From Ignavibacteria bacterium RIFOXYC2_FULL_35_21 (GTDB lineage Bacteria; Bacteroidota; Ignavibacteria; Kapaibacteriales; UBA2268): a stretch of DNA of 64,000 nt. Made by a program: the position numbers and the translations under genes. Below, piece by piece: positions 62,951 to 64,000 of this stretch. The stretch's first letter is position 1, and each line of letters begins with the position of its first letter. The notes beneath the pieces are model-generated. The model saw only the letters and a program-made list of their open reading frames with translations, was not told where the DNA came from and did not search any database. Location: assembly GCA_001804705.1 (NCBI GenBank), contig MHAY01000015.1:1-64000 (forward strand). The letters run 5' to 3'.

Positions 62951-64000
62951 TCAGTTCCAATCAACCATTAAAGAAAATCTCATAGTGTTCGCCAGAGGAT
63001 GATTTTCTTCGATAGTATTGATAAAGCTGAAATCGAGCCTGAAAATATCGTACCTTACACCTGCACCGAAGTTCCAGAATTGCCTGCCTCCTAATCTCGT
63101 AGGCTCGTAAAAATAACCAGCCCTAAGAGCAACAAGTTCTTCATACCAATATTCGGCACCGATAGCAAACTCGACCCCGGGATTTTTCCAGCCGGTTATT
63201 AAGGAAGTAGGAATTGGATCGGAGTTAGATACATAACCAGTGGTATCACCTGTGCTGTCAATAATAAAATTAACCTGCCTTCTGACCAACAATTTTGAAA
63301 CATCAAAAGATAATTTCAAATCATTGAACTCATCTTTTACAATATTGAAAGCGGCACCAAGCCTTAATGATGTCGGCAGAGGATCTGATTCGTTTCTATA
63401 AGTAACTTTTGGGCCAACATTCTGTAAATTCATACCCAGGGATAATAAATCCTGAGCTTCCCAGCCGAAAATATCGAGGTTCTGCGGTTTCCACAGCAAA
63501 CCAAGGTCAAATCCGCCGCTGATTCCTGTACCTGCACCCTGCTGTCCGGGTGAGGCAGGAGCAAGGTTTGACTGGATATATCTTAGCTGGAAACCGAGCG
63601 ATAAATCGGTTGCAATAATAGTTCCATAGGATAATCCAATGGCAAATTCATTAGAAATAAATTTTCCAAGAACAACACCTGATTCATGCGTTCTTGTGAA
63701 CTCGCCGAGGTTCATGAAAATAAAATTGAAAGCGACAGTTCCGTCCAAATCTTCAAAGTACTGTCCAATTGTACCATAGCTATAAAACAGGTCAGCATTA
63801 AATTGAGGAAGCCATTTTGAAAACGTAAGAGAGACCTGCCTGTAAGGAGTTCTGTCACTTTCGGTTTTATATTCATCTTCGAGGTAGCCGTGGAAGCCTA
63901 AGCCTGCAGGATTCCAGAATACGGCATTAATATCGTCTGCTATGGCTGTGCCTACTTCTCCCATACCGCTTCCCCGAGCATCTGGCGATATAAGCAGAAA
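62951..64000 (-). CDS. porV: PorV-family outer-membrane protein (partial, runs off the window)
   Basis: The frame continues to the right edge: the residues before the first ATG read FLLISPDARGSG, the usual mature N-terminal region of PorV, so the start lies beyond 64000. The visible ~349 residues then give MGEVGTAIADDINAVFWNPAGL (split) and a beta barrel of FadL-like fold ending NTMRFSLMVDWN with an aromatic-rich strand. PorV is the T9SS shuttle that takes cargo from the SprA channel to the attachment complex. A paralogue of the same UPF0164/PorV family is an alternative. Confidence 0.85.
   Translation of the reverse strand, partial: FLLISPDARGSGMGEVGTAIADDINAVFWNPAGLGFHGYLEDEYKTESDRTPYRQVSLTFSKWLPQFNADLFYSYGTIGQYFEDLDGTVAFNFIFMNLGEFTRTHESGVVLGKFISNEFAIGLSYGTIIATDLSLGFQLRYIQSNLAPASPGQQGAGTGISGGFDLGLLWKPQNLDIFGWEAQDLLSLGMNLQNVGPKVTYRNESDPLPTSLRLGAAFNIVKDEFNDLKLSFDVSKLLVRRQVNFIIDSTGDTTGYVSNSDPIPTSLITGWKNPGVEFAIGAEYWYEELVALRAGYFYEPTRLGGRQFWNFGAGVRYDIFRLDFSFINTIEENHPLANTMRFSLMVDWN

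Overview
The window is AT-rich bacterial chromosome. It reads like a member of the Bacteroidota/Chlorobiota side of the FCB group, most likely an Ignavibacteria- or Kapaibacteria-like lineage (inference). The support is a set of type IX secretion (T9SS) parts: a full-length SprA translocon, a PorV-type barrel running off the right edge, a PorE-like PD40/OmpA protein, and two secreted proteins with Por-type C-terminal sorting domains. A fused FtcD, a VTC/DUF4956 pair and a serC/serA/DUF1015 group fit the same lineage. No rRNA, phage, CRISPR array or complete insertion sequence was seen. One tRNA (Val, CAC) is present.

Layout. 1-7.5 kb: queA, mtgA, mutS, an agmatinase-type ureohydrolase and the PorE-like protein. 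7.5-13.7 kb: an M1-like lipoprotein, a large sortilin-like propeller protein, a DUF1016 PD-(D/E)XK nuclease and tRNA-Val. 14-24 kb: sprA, then nfnA-nfnB (electron-bifurcating transhydrogenase). 24-29 kb: three polytopic membrane proteins of surface-sugar type (acyltransferase, GT-C glycosyltransferase, O-antigen ligase-like). 29-32.4 kb: a multi-hairpin leader, a cysteine-rich exported protein and a T9SS cargo protein. 32.4-42.4 kb: serine biosynthesis (serC, serA), DUF1015 and ftcD, interrupted by many small toxin-antitoxin-like genes, several of them broken. 42.6-49.1 kb: panD, a glmU-like uridylyltransferase, HEPN/MNT genes, mce, gpmA, pckA and an aspartate aminotransferase. 49.6-54.6 kb: VTC-DUF4956-DUF2490, a barrel, a lipoprotein and ribD. 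54.8-64 kb: a large Ig-domain T9SS protein, a 1.4-kb repeat-filled spacer, a small lipoprotein operon, an orphan NarL-type regulator, a two-subunit aconitase X and porV.

The most unusual structure lies at 37.86-40.26 kb. Three toxin-antitoxin modules (one PIN, two PemK/MazF), all on the minus strand, lie head to tail downstream of ftcD. Each is separated from the next by a degenerate copy of the last ~20 codons of ftcD, including its stop codon. This looks like a stack of small toxin-antitoxin cassettes accreted at the 3' end of ftcD, with the gene tail acting as the repeated junction. No recombinase is in the window.

A second theme is short palindromic repeats scattered between genes and also inserted in frame inside queA (three times) and mutS (once). 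A third is decay of the small toxin-antitoxin-like genes: an internal stop in the PIN toxin, and apparent one-base homopolymer losses in a DUF4160 gene and in a small membrane protein.
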